Shown: positions 5,347 through 7,151 of the stretch, piece after piece
Position numbering within the stretch: position 1 is the first letter of the stretch
How the letters are laid out: each line of letters opens with the position of its first letter
Assembly: GCA_023392135.1 (NCBI GenBank)
Contig: JAEVZQ010000014.1
Location: 1-7,151, forward strand
Origin: Pseudomonadota bacterium
GTDB taxonomy: Bacteria; Pseudomonadota; Alphaproteobacteria; Rhizobiales; Hyphomicrobiaceae
DNA: 7,151 nucleotides
Direction of reading: 5' to 3'
Translations under genes and position numbers: made by a program
The notes under the pieces: model-generated
Databases searched by the model: none
Told to the model about the DNA's origin: nothing
What the model saw: only the letters and a program-made list of their open reading frames with translations

Positions 5347-6375
5347 ATGTCGCGTGCGGGCGAGCTGGGGTTGGATGAGGCGGTTGCGGGGCTGAAAGCC
5401 GCCGCTGATCAGACGCGCTTGCGAATTCTGCTGCTGCTCGCCTCTGGCGAGCTCAACGTGAAGGATCTGACACGCATCCTCGGGCAGAGCCAGCCCCGCA
5501 TCAGCCGGCACGTGAAGCTGCTGGGCGAGGGCGGCCTCATCGATCGCGTTCGCGAGGGAAGCTGGGTGTTCTGCCGGCTTGCCGACGGACCGAATGGTGA
5601 GTTTGCCCGCGCCATCGTGCAGGCGATAGACACCAGCTCTCCGGTTTACGTCCGGGACCGTCAGCGCGCCGATGCACTCAAGGGCGAGCGCGAGGGCGTG
5701 GCGCAGGCCTATTTCCGGACGCACGCTGCCGACTGGGACCGCATCCGTTCCCTGCACGTGTCGGAAGCGGAGGTGGAGGGAGCGATGCGCGACGCGCTGG
5801 GGATCGAGCGGGCGGAGCTGCTGCTCGACCTCGGCACCGGCACCGGGCGCACGCTCGAGATCTTCTCCGATATCTACGACCGCGCGGTGGGCATCGACGT
5901 CAACCAGTCGATGCTCGCCTACGCGCGCGCAAAGCTGCGCCGCGAGGGGCTGGACCATGCCCAGGTTCGGCATGGGGACATCTACAATCTGTCGTTCCCG
6001 GACGATGTCGCCGACGCCATCGTCATGCACCAGGTGCTGCATTTTCTGAGTGACCCGGGCCGGGCCATAAGGGAAGCGGCGCGCGTGCTCTCCCCCGGGG
6101 GCCGGCTGCTCATCGTCGATTTCGCCCCGCACCAACTCGAGTTCCTGCGGGACGAGTTTGCCCACGAGCGACTGGGCTTCTCGTCCGTCCAGGTCCGCCA
6201 ATGGCTGGGAGAGGCGGGGCTCGTGCTCGAGCAGAGCCGGGATCTGCCGCCGCCGGCTGGTCGTGAGGCCGGAAAGCTCACGGTTTCGCTCTGGCTCGCG
6301 AGCCGCCCGAAGGTGCGCCGGGGGAGCGCTTCCCGCAGCTCCAAAGCGGTACAGTCCCTGGAGACGTCGCCATGA
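5347..6375 (+). CDS. sahR: ArsR-type HTH fused to SAM-methyltransferase-fold domain; probable S-adenosylhomocysteine-responsive regulator SahR
   Basis: The 342-residue product has an ArsR-type winged helix at about 11-80 (AVAGLKAAADQTRLRILLLL, ELNVKDLTRIL, recognition helix SQPRISRHVKLL, wing REGSWVFCRL). The ELxVxDL motif, which carries the metal-binding cysteines in ArsR/SmtB sensors, has none here, so it should not sense metals. A linker at about 85-155 leads to a class I methyltransferase fold: motif I LLDLGTGTGR (159-168), acidic Asp184 in GIDVNQSM, DIYNLSFPDDVADAIVMHQV (211-230) and PGGRLLIVDF (250-259). In SahR proteins this fold is thought to bind S-adenosylhomocysteine as effector. 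The palindrome at the promoter and the overlapping metF gene fit control of the methionine/SAM cycle. Whether the domain also methylates anything cannot be told from sequence. The last ~20 residues are a basic, Ser-rich tail. The domain call is secure; SahR is inferred from architecture, operator and neighbour. Confidence 0.85.
   Translation: MSRAGELGLDEAVAGLKAAADQTRLRILLLLASGELNVKDLTRILGQSQPRISRHVKLLGEGGLIDRVREGSWVFCRLADGPNGEFARAIVQAIDTSSPVYVRDRQRADALKGEREGVAQAYFRTHAADWDRIRSLHVSEAEVEGAMRDALGIERAELLLDLGTGTGRTLEIFSDIYDRAVGIDVNQSMLAYARAKLRREGLDHAQVRHGDIYNLSFPDDVADAIVMHQVLHFLSDPGRAIREAARVLSPGGRLLIVDFAPHQLEFLRDEFAHERLGFSSVQVRQWLGEAGLVLEQSRDLPPPAGREAGKLTVSLWLASRPKVRRGSASRSSKAVQSLETSP
6360..6363 (+). 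promoter_or_regulatory. Ribosome binding site for metF inside the sahR 3' end
   Basis: GGAG at 6360-6363 is eight bases before ATG 6372 and supports the overlapping metF start, allowing either fresh initiation or re-initiation after sahR. Confidence 0.6.
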
Positions 6376-7151
6376 CCCCTGAGCGTAGCAGCCGGCTTGT
6401 CGGCGCTGGAGAGATTTCCGTCTCTTTCGAATTCTTTCCGCCCAAAAACGAGCGGATGGAGGAAGCGCTTTGGGCGGCTGTGCGGCGGCTGGAGCCGCTA
6501 TCGCCCGGGTTCGTCTCCGTCACCTACGGAGCCGGCGGGTCGACCCGCGAGCGCACGCACGCTACCGTCGCCCGGATCGTTCATGAAACCTCCTTGCAGC
6601 CCGCTGCGCATCTAACGTGTGTCGGCGCAAGCCGGGACGAGGTCGATGCCGTGGCACGGGCCTATTGGAAAGCCGGCGTGCGCCACATCGTGGCGCTGCG
6701 GGGCGATCCTCCCGCGGGCGTTGGAGCGCGTTACGAGCCGCATCCGGGTGGCTACGCCAATGCGGCCGCTCTGGTCTCCGGAATCGCGGGCCTCGGCGCC
6801 TTCGAGATCTCTGTGGCCGGATATCCGGAGAAGCACCCGGAAAGCCCGTCGCTTGCGCACGACCTCGATAATTTGAAGGCCAAGGTGGATGCGGGTGCCT
6901 CCCGCGTCATTACGCAGTTCTTCTTCGATAACGCGCAATATCTGCGGTTTGTCGAAAACGCCCGCGCCCATGGCATATGGTGCCCGATCGTTCCGGGGAT
7001 CGTGCCGATTCACAATTTCAAGCAAGTGGCGGGGTTTGCCGCCAAAACGGGCGCAGGCATTCCAGCCTGGCTGGCCCGGCGCTTCGATGGGCTCGAGAGC
7101 GACCCGGCGACGACGCATCTGGTGGCGGCGGCCGTTGCGGCCGAGCAGGTG
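6372..7151 (+). CDS. metF: 5,10-methylenetetrahydrofolate reductase, 3' end cut by window
   Basis: MetF reduces 5,10-methylene-THF to 5-methyl-THF with FAD and NAD(P)H in the cytoplasm, supplying the methyl group for methionine synthase. The 260 residues in view read without a stop to the right edge; the full protein is usually about 300, so only the end is missing. Seen in order: SFEFFPPKN with catalytic Glu20; VSVTYGAGGSTRER (48-61); HLTCVGASRDEV (80-91); IVALRGDPP (106-114), with the FAD-contacting Asp112; VAGYPEKHPES (148-158); ITQFFFDNAQY (180-190), with the conserved substrate-site Gln182; and VPGIVPI (207-213). The ATG overlaps the sahR stop as ATGA, so the two genes are translationally coupled and share the operator-controlled promoter. 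Trp203 and Cys204 in GIWCPIVPGI are a small variation on the usual GI-x-x-P-I. Identification is very secure. Confidence 0.96.
   Translation, partial: MTPERSSRLVGAGEISVSFEFFPPKNERMEEALWAAVRRLEPLSPGFVSVTYGAGGSTRERTHATVARIVHETSLQPAAHLTCVGASRDEVDAVARAYWKAGVRHIVALRGDPPAGVGARYEPHPGGYANAAALVSGIAGLGAFEISVAGYPEKHPESPSLAHDLDNLKAKVDAGASRVITQFFFDNAQYLRFVENARAHGIWCPIVPGIVPIHNFKQVAGFAAKTGAGIPAWLARRFDGLESDPATTHLVAAAVAAEQV

Noticed and set aside
5290..6201. Minus-strand 303-codon frame opposite sahR
   Set aside because: It is a shadow of a high-GC gene, with no domain resemblance; sahR on the plus strand is certain.
6612..7118. Minus-strand 168-codon frame opposite metF
   Set aside because: It lies wholly within metF, which has all its family motifs on the plus strand.

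Overview
The window is GC-rich with short intergenic gaps. Its codon use and gene types (a fused ArsR-methyltransferase regulator next to metF, a lone MlaC-like protein, T5SS/PEP-CTERM-type passenger repeats) suggest an alphaproteobacterium, most likely of the Hyphomicrobiales (Rhizobiales). That assignment is inference from gene content; there is no rRNA or other taxonomic marker here. I see no tRNA, CRISPR array, transposase or clear intrinsic terminator.

Left part (about 1-3078) looks like decaying accessory DNA. It opens with the 3' part of an Old Yellow Enzyme / 2,4-dienoyl-CoA reductase-type flavoenzyme, cut by the window edge. A TetR-family regulator follows, broken by stop codons and frame changes (about 980-1413). 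On the minus strand lies a chimeric reading frame (2683-1592). Its front is a signal peptide plus about three and a half 48-50-residue autotransporter-type repeats. Its last ~95 residues look like the C-terminus of a zinc-type/NADP-dependent MDR oxidoreductase instead of an autotransporter beta-barrel. A plus-strand frame without a normal start (2746-3078) looks coding but matches no family I recognise. A flavin oxidoreductase, a TetR regulator and an MDR oxidoreductase would fit an eroded catabolic cluster into which passenger repeats have recombined.

Middle part (3075-5132) has three apparently intact genes: a minus-strand MlaC/Ttg2D-like periplasmic lipid-binding protein, a divergent alpha/beta hydrolase with a complete Ser-Asp-His set, and, convergent with the hydrolase, a small two-helix membrane protein of unknown function. 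The mlaC/hydrolase gap holds a near-perfect inverted repeat just upstream of the hydrolase.

Right part (5295-7151) is a methionine-cycle operon. A promoter whose spacer and -10 are covered by a perfect 24-bp palindrome drives a fused ArsR-type HTH/SAM-methyltransferase-fold regulator, probably the S-adenosylhomocysteine sensor SahR. Its stop codon overlaps the start of metF (ATGA). metF runs off the right edge. The likely logic is that SahR senses the S-adenosylhomocysteine level, represses its own promoter, and so controls supply of methyl-tetrahydrofolate for homocysteine remethylation.
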